This document shows, piece by piece, positions 20,146 to 31,080 of a stretch of DNA of 64,000 bases. Both the position numbers and the translations under genes were made by a program. The notes under the pieces are model-generated. The model did no database searches. It was not told the DNA's origin and worked only from the letters and a program-made list of their open reading frames with translations. Position 1 is the first letter of the stretch, and every line of letters begins with the position of its first letter. Source of the stretch: Armillaria gallica (lineage: Eukaryota; Basidiomycota; Agaricomycetes; Agaricales; Physalacriaceae). Location of the stretch: NCBI GenBank assembly GCA_037576215.1, contig JBANDB010000010.1:2666001-2730000 (forward strand). The letters are read 5' to 3'.

Positions 20146-21590
20146 ATGCACGTCACTCTTTTTCTCCTTGCCACATATTTCTCTGCGGTGTCTGCTGCTC
20201 CGCTCTTTGGGCCGATCTTTGGATGGCTGGGAGATCTTTCTGGGTCCAACAGCAGCTCTCCTTCGCCTGCAGCCGCAACTGTAGAAACACAGTCCCTTGA
20301 TGAACTCTACAAGCTTGCCGTTGCCGAAGGAGGCCAGCTCCTCGTCAGAGCAGGAGGGGACACCCGTGTTCAGCAAGATCCCTTCGTACAATCTTTTCAA
20401 GAGAGATTCCCCGATATAAACATCACGATCACTGTCGATCTTTCCAAAGTAAGCACTGCACCACCGCTAGGCTATTGGATATATCTGATTCGATAAAAGT
20501 ACCATGACGGGATTATCGACCGGTCCTTAAACCTCACCGGAAAGGCAGGAGTGGATGTTGCACATCTGCAAACGTACCATGACTTCGTTCGGTGGAAGAC
20601 AGAAGGTCGAGTGAGTATTGTCTTTTGTAACAACATCGGCTGTTCTGATGGAATCTAAGCTTCTCAACTACAAACCAGCGGGATGGGACCAAGTAACAGA
20701 CGACGTCAAAGATCCTGACGGCGCCTTCGTGCAAGTCTATATCCTTACACTCCTCATTTATTGCAATTGATTTGCTCCTGCAGGGGAATGGCCTACTACC
20801 TCTTTACCAACACATACGCGACGGCCAAAACCAGTGTCTCAGATGCGCCGAAAACATTCCTCGACTACCTCGACTCTAAATGGAAGAATCGAATTGTAAG
20901 CGTGTATCCCAACGACGACGACGCCGTTCTATTCGAGTACGTACCCGCCTTCCTCGGCGTTAACTTTGCTGACCTCACTCATCCTCAAAGGTTCTACAAA
21001 ATCCAACAAATGCACGGCTGGCAAGCCATCTACGATTTCATCGCGCAGGGCATCAACTGGGTTCGAGGGACTGCTACCCCATCTACAGTCCTCCTCTCTG
21101 ACAGTCCTGAAGCTGTGACATTTACCACCGCTACGGGATTCCCGGATGCAAGTAGCGGCATCGTCGAGCAGCTCCCTCCGGACTCGGACTCGAGTGCCCT
21201 GGTAATCTGGGCACAGCGTGCAGCGATATTCAACACCGCCGAACACCCTGCCGCTGCTAAGCTCTACATGAACTGGTTATTGTCGGTGGACTACCAGACC
21301 GTGCTGGCCAGTGGGGGATGGAGTGTCAGAAACGACGTTCCACCGAAGGAGGGGCTCAAGCGTATGTCATTTATCTTCCGCGATAGAATCGCCTCCCTCA
21401 TTGAGTTGATGCAGCATTGGCGGAGTATGGGAGTATGCTAGATACGAAACCGTTCGATGAATGGATGCTTGACCGCGAACTTGTTGAGCGGTTTAGAATG
21501 CAATTTGAGCAGCTGTTGGGCTTACCGCAGGGTCTTAGCCCGATCGATGAACCTGCGGGGTCACTGAGGAGGATCGGAGTATATCAGTGA
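20146..21590 (+). CDS. Secreted periplasmic-binding-protein-like (type 2) protein
   Basis: Start at 20146: MHVTLFLLATYFSAVSA is a clear signal peptide, followed by a short Ser/Pro-rich spacer. The mature part resembles bacterial iron/solute-binding proteins of ABC importers: ELYKLAVAEGGQLLVRAGGD (early strand-turn), FQERFPDINITITVDLS, GKAGVDVAHLQTYHDF, KWKNRIVSVYPNDDDAVLF, a QGINWVRGTATPSTVLL hinge region, ASGGWSVRNDVPP, and a last exon FDEWMLDRELVERFRMQFE ending TGA at 21588-21590. Five short introns are needed; that near 20942-20994 is also open through, so its use is inferred from lost homology. No transporter partner is nearby, and in fungi such proteins act outside the cell with unknown ligand. 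Bacterial origin of the fold in fungi is likely old. Confidence 0.8.
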
Positions 21591-21739
21591 TCTGTGTACT
21601 GCTCTACCGTATGAATATCTATAGATCATCATATTTAGCCTGTGCACCGTATCGTAAACCTGCAATACGACACTTCGGTTGTCCGGCAAGCGCCTTGCTG
21701 CATAAAGTCACCATAACATGTGTATGAATACAACATACC

Positions 21740-22545
21740 CTAAAACGCAGAGAAATAAGGAGACGGTAGTTCTCCATACTGGTCCTCGGCGACCGCTAAG
21801 ACCTTTTGATCTTCCAAATCCAGAACGCCCGCCTCTTCCGAAAGTGACGCTTCTATTCGCGCACGTCGTCTCCGTCGTCTTCGAATGTAAGCGACAATAA
21901 TAGCAAACACGATGACTGAAACAATACAACTTGCTATAACAAGGCAGGTAGGCGAAGCAATGAGAGACCTGTATGAATCCAGGAGGTTTAGCGTTCCGAA
22001 TAGCGAGCGGCACTACGACTAACCTGGTATGATCAACAGCGTCCCAGTCGGACTTGAGATTTGAGTCAAAACTCAACAGCCTCTTCCTGGAGATTATGAT
22101 TACCACACGAACGAGCCGATAAGGATGTGAACCCAACCTGTTTGAAGCTGAGTTTCTCATACTATCGTCGTAGCCCTCGCCTTCGTCGTCAGATGTGTGA
22201 TCAGTGGCATGCCAAGAACCATGATGGCCAAACCCGCCAGAACCGTGACTAGGAATCTGTCCCATTGAACTTCAGGTGCGGATGATGGCCCAGCTATTTG
22301 TTAGCCTTTATGAATGCTGTCAGCCGATTGAATTGCATGAAATGTAACAGTCACCCAACTCGAACTCGCTTCTTGAAGAGATTTCAAATCCCAAATGAAA
22401 GGAAGACGCTCTCGTCTAAGTTAGAGAAAACTTGAAATAAAGAATGACGCCCAGGACCAGCTTGACGGGCAAGGAAGAGGCTGCCCTGGAGTTCCTCGCT
22501 GAGGGTTAGCAAAAGGATGAAATCGACACTGTCGCGCTTCACCAT
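21740..22545 (-). CDS. Small membrane protein with polybasic juxtamembrane stretch
   Basis: Three open pieces on the minus strand fit one multi-exon gene: MVKRDSVDFILLLTLSEE from ATG 22545 through FLARQAGPGRHSLFQVF; a middle piece with a hydrophobic helix (WDRFLVTVLAGLAIMVLGM); and a last exon with a strong TM helix (VIASCIVSVIVFAIIVAYI) immediately followed by seven Arg and an acidic tail (DLEDQKVLAVAEDQYGEL) to a TAG at 21740-21742. The Arg run predicts a cytosolic C-terminus. Exon joins near 22150-22400 are uncertain and one frame has a stop that must be spliced out. No family recognised. Confidence 0.45.
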
Positions 22546-23117
22546 TTATAATACCAGGAAAATCATAGAGTCAGAGGATAGAAACCGAGCGGTGTCGAGT
22601 ATCAGGTGGAAGCATATGGATATCTAAAAGTCAAATCAAGATCAGATGTGACTTCAAATTGAAAATGCAACAGCATAGCGTAGTAACAATAGATTTTACC
22701 CAATGTTCAGTGTCCTGCCTGAGGCAGAATATCGCAAATGTGCCGGCGGGGAGTGCTGTTTTCGTCCTGGGGACGAATTGATAGGTACGAGTTAATTAGT
22801 TGACAAAATCTTTGCGTTTCCATAGCTATGCTAACATATCAATTGATTTTGTTTCATGCAAGGCACAATACTGAGAAACGCGCCAATAGCCATTCAGCAT
22901 GAAAGACGCGACCCTGAATGGACGGCTCGGATGCATTGGGGAACTCGGGATGTGTTAAAGATATTTGGATCATCCTTGCTGTGGATAATCAAGAACTCAA
23001 ATATTCAGGACTAAAAGGTTTACCAAACCGCCAAACGCGAGGTTAAAAGCGATGAGTCAAATTCGCGGACTTGCCCTAAAGTGACCGTGTCATGGAGCAC
23101 GTGGCGGTGGCGTACTC
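22546..23117. other. No gene seen
   Basis: About 570 bp without a convincing frame on either strand; it should include the promoter of the minus-strand membrane gene ending at 22545. Confidence 0.4.
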
Positions 23118-23426
23118 TTAAATCTGCGACCACCTTCTTTGGTCAATGGCGTTAAGCTCTGCAAGAAATACTGTGCCGATATCATGGCGTAGCACCGCCG
23201 CAGTAAGTAACTCTTTCCTCGTGTCCATTTCCAACTCTGACATGATGGTTGTCAGCTGCTTTGTTACTGACAACATCTCTACTTGTAGGCCCAAGAACTT
23301 GGAAAGATTTCTTAGGTTGAGAAGAGAGAATTGGGATGAGTCGTTGTAATTGGAGCAAGCCAGAATTGATGTAAGTTGTTCTTCCAGTTGGAAAGCGTAG
23401 TTCTTATCGTTGTCAGACGCTGCCAT
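23118..23426 (-). CDS. Hypothetical 102-aa helical protein
   Basis: A complete uninterrupted ORF (MAASDNDKNYAFQLEEQL) of mainly Leu/Glu-rich helix-forming sequence (FLGLQVEMLSVTKQLTTIMS, HDIGTVFLAELNAID), with no signal peptide or membrane segment. It may be a small intracellular protein or a terminal exon. It is flanked by genes on both sides at ordinary distances. No domain recognised. Confidence 0.35.
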   Translation of the reverse strand: MAASDNDKNYAFQLEEQLTSILACSNYNDSSQFSLLNLRNLSKFLGLQVEMLSVTKQLTTIMSELEMDTRKELLTAAVLRHDIGTVFLAELNAIDQRRWSQI

Positions 23427-23992
23427 CTGATGGATAATTCGTTTCGATGTCCTTGTCGGATCATTGATATCACTCTCTTTTGCTCAGACCACAGCCAATA
23501 GTCTTCAAAGGACTTCTGTGTGCCTCGCGCTCAGGACCGACATCTACATTTCGCGGTAAGAGCTATCAGATTGTTGTCAGCTGCCGTTTGATTATTCAGA
23601 GCTTCCAGGGCGAAATGATTAAACCGCGAAACAAATTCCGCAAATATACATACATCGTTAAGGAGAGCCGCCATGAATTTAAATGTCCAATCCAGCTGTC
23701 ATCTTTCTTATCCTGATAGCATCGTCTTCAGATGCGGACCACATAGCCGCAGCCGCTATACTTGCCTTCTCGACGATGACTTGTGTTTTACCCTCGAAAT
23801 TTGCTACTGCTGTTACCGAAATTTCCCATGGTTGTCACAGCAGTTATCCTCATCTCTGACATACCTTTCGGCACAATCGCGTTCAGTTATCATGCAACAG
23901 CCGGATGGTGATCAGGCTCTTCCCATAATCACCATCCAATACCAAGCCGCATACGAAGCACATATCAAGGTTTCATCACTCTTCCTTTCCCC
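23427..23992. other. Upstream region of the 24-kb seven-TM gene
   Basis: Small ORFs only (23480-23716, 23673-24065). The latter overlaps the start of the seven-TM gene in another frame and looks like a shadow. Confidence 0.35.
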
Positions 23993-25217
23993 ATGGATTC
24001 GATACCACAAAACCTTTCCCTGGGGGACAGGCAGGACATATTCGAGAGCCTGGACTTGGACTTGAACCGAATGATACTCGAAGCATTCCTTCAGGGTATG
24101 TCGGTTTCGCCTCTATTCTGTGCCCTCTGAAATCGGCTGCAGGATTATACACTGGTGTTATATTCATCGCTCTCTGGACCATGTGTGCGTCCTGTTTCCA
24201 TCCTTATTCTTCTTTCTCATAGTATGCAGTTTCGAGATCGGCTTTCGGAAGGCAATTTTTACTCATTATCATCGTTATGCTGTACCTTCTTGCGACGATT
24301 GGATTTTCGTTCGACTGGGCCTTCCTGCGCCGCGCGTTCATAGGACACGGAGATAACTTTTATACTGTATTTCAAGCTGCAGAACTTTCCAGTCCATGGT
24401 GGATAGCCTACCAACTGGTCGATGGAATCACGGGCGGTATTGGTACCTTCCTCGTTGATATTACGATGGTATGTTCTTCTTCATATCATTTATCCTCTCA
24501 CTGAACATTTGTTTGAGGTATGGCGTTGCTGGGTCATTTGGGACCGGCAGTGGAGGATTGTCACCTTACCCGCAGTCTGTGCGTTTGCAGGAACCGGTAA
24601 GACTCCGAAACTCTTGCTGCCATGCTTCATTAACTTTTACGTGCCAGTCGCAAAGATAATACAGCTACGCAGCGACCTCCTCGACACGACTGAGGATGTA
24701 GGTGATACATCAGGATTTAGTTCTCAGATCGCATTTTTTTCTGCGATGTACATCTCGTTGACCCTAGCTACAACGTTGCTATGCACGGCACTCATCGTGT
24801 ATCGTATCCTGCGTGTTTCGGGTGTCCGTTCCTACTTTGGGATCCTGGAGGTCCTGCTCGAGTCCTCCGCTATCTACTCTTTGTCGTTGATTGTTTATTT
24901 GGCGTTTGTGTTTCGTGATTCAGACGATTGCTTCTACGCAGACACTATCATGATGTATATCAAGGTACTTCAAATGGTTTCTTATTTTTCACGATCTTGG
25001 CCTGACCAATATACAGGCCATGGCGCCGACGCTCCTTGTTACTCGCGTTGCGTCCAAGTTCCACCGTGCTGATGCCCTTGGGGAAGGCAATGGTTGTGAT
25101 CATCATGAAGCGTATCCCGACCCTGAGGCGGCGACTATCATCATCTGTCGGTGTCAGAATGCTGATGAGGATGGGGAGTTGAAGTGCAAGAGCGATGATA
25201 ATGCATTTGAACTATAG
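23993..25217 (+). CDS. Seven-TM family membrane protein, intact copy
   Basis: Start ATG 23993 (MDSIPQNLSLGDRQDIF). The exons join through GT-AG introns: LYTGVIFIALWTM (TM1), LLIIIVMLYLLATIGFSF (TM2), then RRAFIGHGDNFYTVFQA, PWWIAYQLVDGITGGIGTFL (TM3), WRCWVIWDRQWRIVTLPAV (TM4), AMYISLTLATTLLCTALIVY (TM5), AIYSLSLIVYLAFVF (TM6), AMAPTLLVTRVASKF (TM7) and an acidic Cys-containing tail to TAG at 25215-25217. All seven TM segments and the WDRQWR signature after TM4 are present, so this is the best reference for the family here. It should sit in a cell membrane; its ligand and partner are unknown. It resembles DUF6533/DUF6534 proteins in layout, but I cannot name it. Confidence 0.8.
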
Positions 25218-25455
25218 CGCAATGGAGATCTAGAAATTTTAGAAAGATATACGAAGTCGAACGCTGAATTCTCCGGTCCGCTTCAAACGTGACCGGAGTT
25301 CACGTCATCCGAAAGCGGAGGTTTCGCCACTATATTCAGATCGTCATCCATGAATCATACCGCAACTTGAGACATACAAATTCCCGTGACAAAAAGCAGT
25401 GAAACCTCCGCACCTCAAAATGCAACATCTTCGACGCTTCATCATACTACGAACC

Positions 25456-26051
25456 ATGGCCTCCGCATCTTGTAAGGCGCTTGCCCTATTGTGTTCTTCC
25501 TGTTCTCAAATGCAAATGTAGCACATCAAAAGGACCCGGCGCATGTTATCTCAGGACTCAAAGCAACTATCAGCAATCCAAACACGTCAGAGGATGCCAA
25601 ACTCATCGCGCAGGAGCGGCTGAAAGAGCTCACTGGAGTGAACGCGGAGGAGGAGCAGCACCATACGAACCGTATGCTCGGTAAGTCTGACAACCCGCTC
25701 GGAGGTCATTGATACTGAAATGCTACTTAGGCGGATACAAGGCTACTTTGCACAGTGGGTTTCGCCACTACTTTTATTGATTCAGCTCATTCTTTTTAGA
25801 CGAGGGGACGTCCAAAGAGGCTAAGCAGCACGCCCGCGAGATCCTCGAAGCCGCAGGAATTGATCCGAGTAATCTCAAGACTGACGCAGAGCACGAAACG
25901 CGAGTTCTTGCTGGGTACAAGGCGGCTTTGCATAGTAAGGTTTAATTCCAAGTGTGAATGTCCGCTCTCATGCGTTCAATTAGATCCCCGAGTATCTGCA
26001 GAAGCTAAGCAACATGCAGAAGAGTTTTTGAAGGCTCACAAAGCGCTATGA
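25456..26051 (+). CDS. con-6: CON-6-like conidiation/stress protein with repeated motif
   Basis: Exon 1 is only MASAS (25456-25471) before a GT-AG intron; four exons follow. The protein carries three CON-6 type units: GLKATISNPNTSEDAKLIAQ; GYKATLHS, a splice, then DEGTSKEAKQHAREIL; and GYKAALH, a splice, then DPRVSAEAKQHAEEFL, ending KAHKAL and TGA at 26049-26051. The pattern G-(Y/L)-K-A-x-(L/I)-x-(N/D)-P-x-(V/T)-S-x-(E/D)-A-K defines the family first found as conidiation-specific protein 6 of Neurospora. Proteins of this type are small, hydrophilic and induced in development or stress; the biochemical role is unknown. Introns split the second and third units at the same codon, showing growth by unit duplication. 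Confidence 0.85.
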
Positions 26052-29000
26052 TTTACAAATTTGCCATCGAAATGTACAGTAGTTCCGTCGAATTCCGTTG
26101 TATCTGTATGTTCATCATTATTAGCCATGCATAAAGCAGTGGAGCAGTGGAGCCCAGAGCGTGAACAAAGCTCAAAGGAAGCACACGAAGAACGATGAAT
26201 CATTGGCTTGACATATTTGAGAAAGGGTTCGTCCATGACGGTCGCGCTTCAATTTGAATCGAAACGTCTGTTCTGGGCCCTGGCACTAAGTATGCTTACT
26301 ACCGCGGATGTCCAGCACACGTGGAGGTACAGCCACCACGCGACACGGCATCGGCATTGTGGGTCACAGCCTGTCACAGTCACGAAACCGGCTTGTTAGC
26401 TCATCTGTATGGAGAAGTGGCAATTTACCTCGACAAGATTTCACTTGCCTTCATCCTCACTTTGTGCAGGTATCGGACGCGAATGGAACTGACTTCGCGT
26501 CTTTTCTGAATCATTGGCAGAAAATATGGAACCGATGGACTGTAGCTCTTGCAGAATCATTTTCAAGGTTCTGGTACGTAAACTTAGAACCTGGCAGTGC
26601 GTGCACGTCGATGGCTCACGTTTGTTCTTCCTCAGTGCCCCACACCGAGTAGGCTCGTAGCGAAGTCGAACATCACAAAGAGCTCGGAATATTGCTCTAG
26701 ATGTCAGAGTACGGTAGGAGCGAGGATGAGGAATACATAAATAGCAGCATTGACCTGGCTCTCTTATGCAGCCATCAGAAATTTGAGTCCATGCGCCCCG
26801 AGGCCGGGGATTACGCTAGTGATCACAGAATTATGTGAGCCTATTCATTTCTATAGTATTTTTTATTTTTGCTAATTCGGCAGTCGTGGTGCTTTCAGGT
26901 CCTGCGGTTAACAGCGGTGACTGACCGACTGTACTGCATCGATGAGTCCAAGATTTCAGTATCCTCTGTTCCCTTCGATGCTCTTATCGCCATTGTAATC
27001 GAGGGCTTCACCGGCTTCTGTGATAGCAAGAACGGGACAAGCAAGACTGCGCAAGACCACAATCATTGACACAACGATTCTAGCGCTCGTTGAAGTACAC
27101 GAGGTTTGGCGTATTCCTTGTACATCCCAGTATCTGAATTAACTGAGAAGTTTGTAGTTTGCAAGGGCAATGCACATGCACCATGCGGAACGTCGTCTTC
27201 CATCACAATGTTCCGGATCGAAAATACTCCTGCATCAGATAGGCCCCTACTCCAGCGGCACTGACCTTTTGGTGGCTCGTATGCCCGAGAGCCCCTCTCT
27301 GAGGATTCGCACTGTCTTTCCTCCAACACCATAATTATTAAGAATCATGTTCACGCATGGTACATTCCACCTTCACAAGTGTGGCGTTGATTCTCGCCAC
27401 GCCCTTTGACCTCGGCGAGTCTGGATGCTTCCTGGCCTAAGTGACCTGGATACTGTAAACGTTTCCACATTATTGGATCGCAACAAAGACTGACTCAATT
27501 TTCGAAGACTCGGGTGTGGGGAGTTTGTTCCCCTTGCAGGTCTAGATCACGAGGAATTCGGTATCTAAAGACAGACGGGGATATGTGCTGAGTTGAGCAA
27601 TGGCGGACATCTGCAATGTATGCAGGCACAGTCTTGCGACGTGGACGTCTATAATTTTCTGTTCCTGTAATGGTTCGGAGGCGCTCCGAAAATCCGCCGT
27701 GTATAGAGACGCTCAATATACGCCACCACCGTTTGTCTGAGGAATGGAAGATCATTGTCGCCGTTATTGTTGGACCATTCCTTACAATGTCTCCCGTAAG
27801 TATTAGCCTTCTCTGATGGATAATTGGTTTCTGATCCTGTGTTAGGAGTATGAGGCGGCTCAGCACAGGAATCACAATTCGTCACTTTGCCACCTATGCA
27901 ACGCGTACCCCCGGTTAACCAAAATCAAGATGATATCTGAACGTGGCTCTGATCGAAGTCGAAGAGCTAAATCTGCATTATACTCCTGGTGTGGCGGCCG
28001 GTGCTGTCTTGCAGTGGTACGTATATCGAGTAGCAGAGAATTTGAACAGAGCTGATGCATGCCAATCCCCGCTTATTCAAGTCGGACGCTAGGTGAATAT
28101 ACTATGTGCATAGTCCAGTTATAAAGCCAATGTTGTGTCAGGGAGAAGCCGGTGCAACATGTGATGCAGGCGGAGCTGTTCCTATCCAAAATAGCTCTTG
28201 GCGTTTATCTCCAGTCGCTGTCGAATCTCTTGGAGAGTTCTCCATGGTTCGTTGTATATCGAAGAAAATCTGAAGAGGCGCTTTCACAGCAGATCTCGGT
28301 CCGGAGCGGAGCGGCCAGGGCGCTTGTTCGACATCACAACTCCGACTCTCACTCCATCCCTGATCCCCGTTGTCTTCCCTTCCTTTTGTATTTTATTTGA
28401 TTGCTAAGTTGTTTCAGTGACAGTGCAGTACTCGTGCGTGACAGATCTGGAAGAACTTACTAAGTTCACGGGATCATGTCCATACGTGCTTTACCAAGGA
28501 TTTTCGCCAGCTCCTTCGGTGAGGACGCATGCTGCTTTTTCGGACGTATGTGGTGGTTGGAGGATAGAAGGCTGGGCATCGACGTCCACAATCTCGCAGC
28601 AGTGCAAAGAAGCCCATCGATTAGGACCATTCCGAGCACCGGCGCCTGCAAATGAGCTTGTTCCTCGGGGTTTGCCATTCAATGAGGATTTTGCCACGGT
28701 GACTGCGATCCCCAAAAACTTTCAAGTTTGGTAGCTACCGAGGGTGGTATTTGACTTGAAGAAATGTTCACCCGGTAAAGCCAACGATGATGGACAGCGG
28801 GAGAAGATATAGCTTGTCGGAGGTTTGAATGTACCAGAAGGGCAATCACCCTTTTGCAGGTTCGTATTATTGAATTGTGGTATTTCTGGAGTCGTCCACT
28901 CAAAATTTCTTGTCCTAGGATGTGATCTACCCCCATAGCCCAGGGAAAATATATGTCTCCTGATCCTCATCCCGAAGTAATAGAGTTGCCCAAATACGTG

Positions 29001-31080
29001 GAGGCGGTAAGAGCTGGGTTCAGTGGAATTAGAGTCTCAATATTGGGGGTTGTCATGACGATTGCTAACAGTGAGTCTCCGGCGTTCAACAACTCCTGAA
29101 TCCTAACGATATCCTTAGATGCCTATGTCGCGTTCTTCGTCGTCCTGTGGTGTAATGCCATAACCCGCTGCCTTCTGTTCGTGTCCTGAACGACCGAAGA
29201 GCTCGGCGGCATGTCTTATTCTGCGGTGGTTGACATATATAAGCTAGCCCTGACAAGCTGTCCTCAAAAAATTGCCGTCATCACCCTCACCCTCTCCTAC
29301 GTTGCAACCGCAATCACCGTCTCTCGCAGATATTCTGTAAAATCGAGCATCCCTAGATTACCGAAATCGGGCAATTCAATGCGCGTCTGCAATCTGCGAA
29401 ACCTTTGGCGGCTATGATGTGGTTCTAGTTTCCTCGCCGTTGGAACATCCCGTTTGGGTCATCATGAGGACGACCCATTCGTGGCTTGAAAAACAGGATG
29501 TTCGGATTCTGTAACACGACCGCCCGTCCCCGGACGTGAAAGTTCGACGTCATATGTGGTGGCCACCAAGGAAGCCAATCAGCTTTTACCTGCAACGACT
29601 TCGACAACCACAGAGGCTCAGAAGCATCGAAGGTAAAACAACTGGTTTTCTATTGGTTGCGTGTTCCGTCTCGCCCTTCTGCTCTTTCTCTCGTATACTG
29701 TTACTGTGCAAAATATGACGTCAAGTCTTTGGAGCATGCGACGGCAGTGCCCTCCAATCAAGTCCTGCGACAAATTCTTGGTCTCCCCTTTCCTAATCTT
29801 ATCTACCAGGTGTGGAGCGCGAGCCGAGGATATATCTGTACGGTTAATATTGCTGTGGCGCTAGAGTTGCTTATGTTTTTTTTTTTTTTCAAAGTTGAAC
29901 ACGCGGATCGGAGCTTGGAGTCGTTCAGTCGCCACTTGGAGCCTTGCAAGTCTTCTGTGTTCATAATCAAGAGCTGGTTGGCCCGTTGCAGCAACGCTAT
30001 GTCCACGAACGAAATGTATTCACCATCGATATCAGCGGGTTGATTCCGTTTGGGGGTAGGGATTGATTTTACGTTACCTTTGGTTTTCCTTTATTAGCGC
30101 TCCAGGCACGAATGCATCCCAGTCTTCATCCCGAAGTCTGGTGCGAGTGGGAATTTTCCAGCTGTAGAAAGAGATGCCAGTATCGGCTACCTAAACACTC
30201 ACCTGTTGCAAACTGAAGGGGAATATTTCTGACTGACCTCAGGTCATCACTTCAGCAATAACAGCAATGACCGGCGAATCCGTGCTGATCGTCGACGAAT
30301 GTTAGTGTTTACGGTATGGATTCTTTCCTATCGGCAGAAGCAGCATTGATGCTTTTTCTGCACAACAGATGAGAACCACCTTTCTTTAACATCGCAACGA
30401 AATCTAGATGCCTCTGTTCAAAGTAATGTGGACGACGTTTTACAAATTCTGTATCGCAATGCCCATGTATGATGTTCCTATTCTCAGGATGCAAAGATTG
30501 CGGACACGCAAATCTTTCCCATCACGAACCCTACCCTAAAACCTACACAATTCTGTCGTTGATTCGCATATACCGCATGGAAGATTATTTATATGCGGAA
30601 CTTTTCTGTCTGTGCTCGGAATTTTGCGTTCGGTCGAGAACGCCTCATGCGGATGGGTGCCGGCACTTCGATCATGATCAGACGACGACACCCATCTTCG
30701 ACATTCCCACATGACCTTCTCCCCGCCATTTCTTCGCAAAAAACTTCTTCCTGCATGCCTTTCTTCCCACTTCTCGATTTCATCACCGTCAAACGCGACC
30801 ACTTTGTAAACACAATCCATCTTTCCCTTCCTCGTCCAAACTCTGAGCCACATCATAGAACCCTGAAGGTGGAATTCGTGTGCGACGATTGAGCGGATTA
30901 CCGCAAACTTCCAGAGACCGCCTAGATGCCCATGAGCAAATGACATCACATCGAATCTCATCAAAAACAGAACAAGGTACAATTAAACCTCGTTCTCTGC
31001 TTCGGACTCTGTCTTGGAGCGGGTGTCCGATGTATATAATAGCGCTTCCTTGGTAGTATGGGTGGATCAACTCCTCCAGC
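26052..31080. other. 5-kb gene-poor stretch, probably decayed gene fragments
   Basis: Many short ORFs on both strands, none with a recognised domain. Candidates are a plus-strand 105-codon ORF at 28417-28734 (FTGSCPYVLYQGFSPAPS), a minus-strand pair at 27495-27885, and plus-strand membrane-like pieces at 29211-29345 (IAVITLTLSYVATAI) and 29657-29900 (LIYQVWSASRGYICTVNIAV). A 15-base T run lies near 29877-29891. It could be a graveyard of membrane genes like those around it. Confidence 0.35.
28953..29189 (+). CDS. Possible small two-exon membrane protein or N-terminal fragment
   Basis: ATG at 28953 (MSPDPHPEVIELPKY) continues through GFSGIRVSILGVVMTIANN. A GTGAGT...TTAG intron lies at about 29070-29118, then AYVAFFVVLWCNAITRCLLF follows to TGA at 29187-29189, giving two hydrophobic helices in about 60 residues. 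The splice keeps the frame. A similar opening (MHPSLHPEV) occurs near 30112, hinting at a decayed duplicate. It could also be the N-terminal remnant of a larger membrane protein. Confidence 0.3.
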
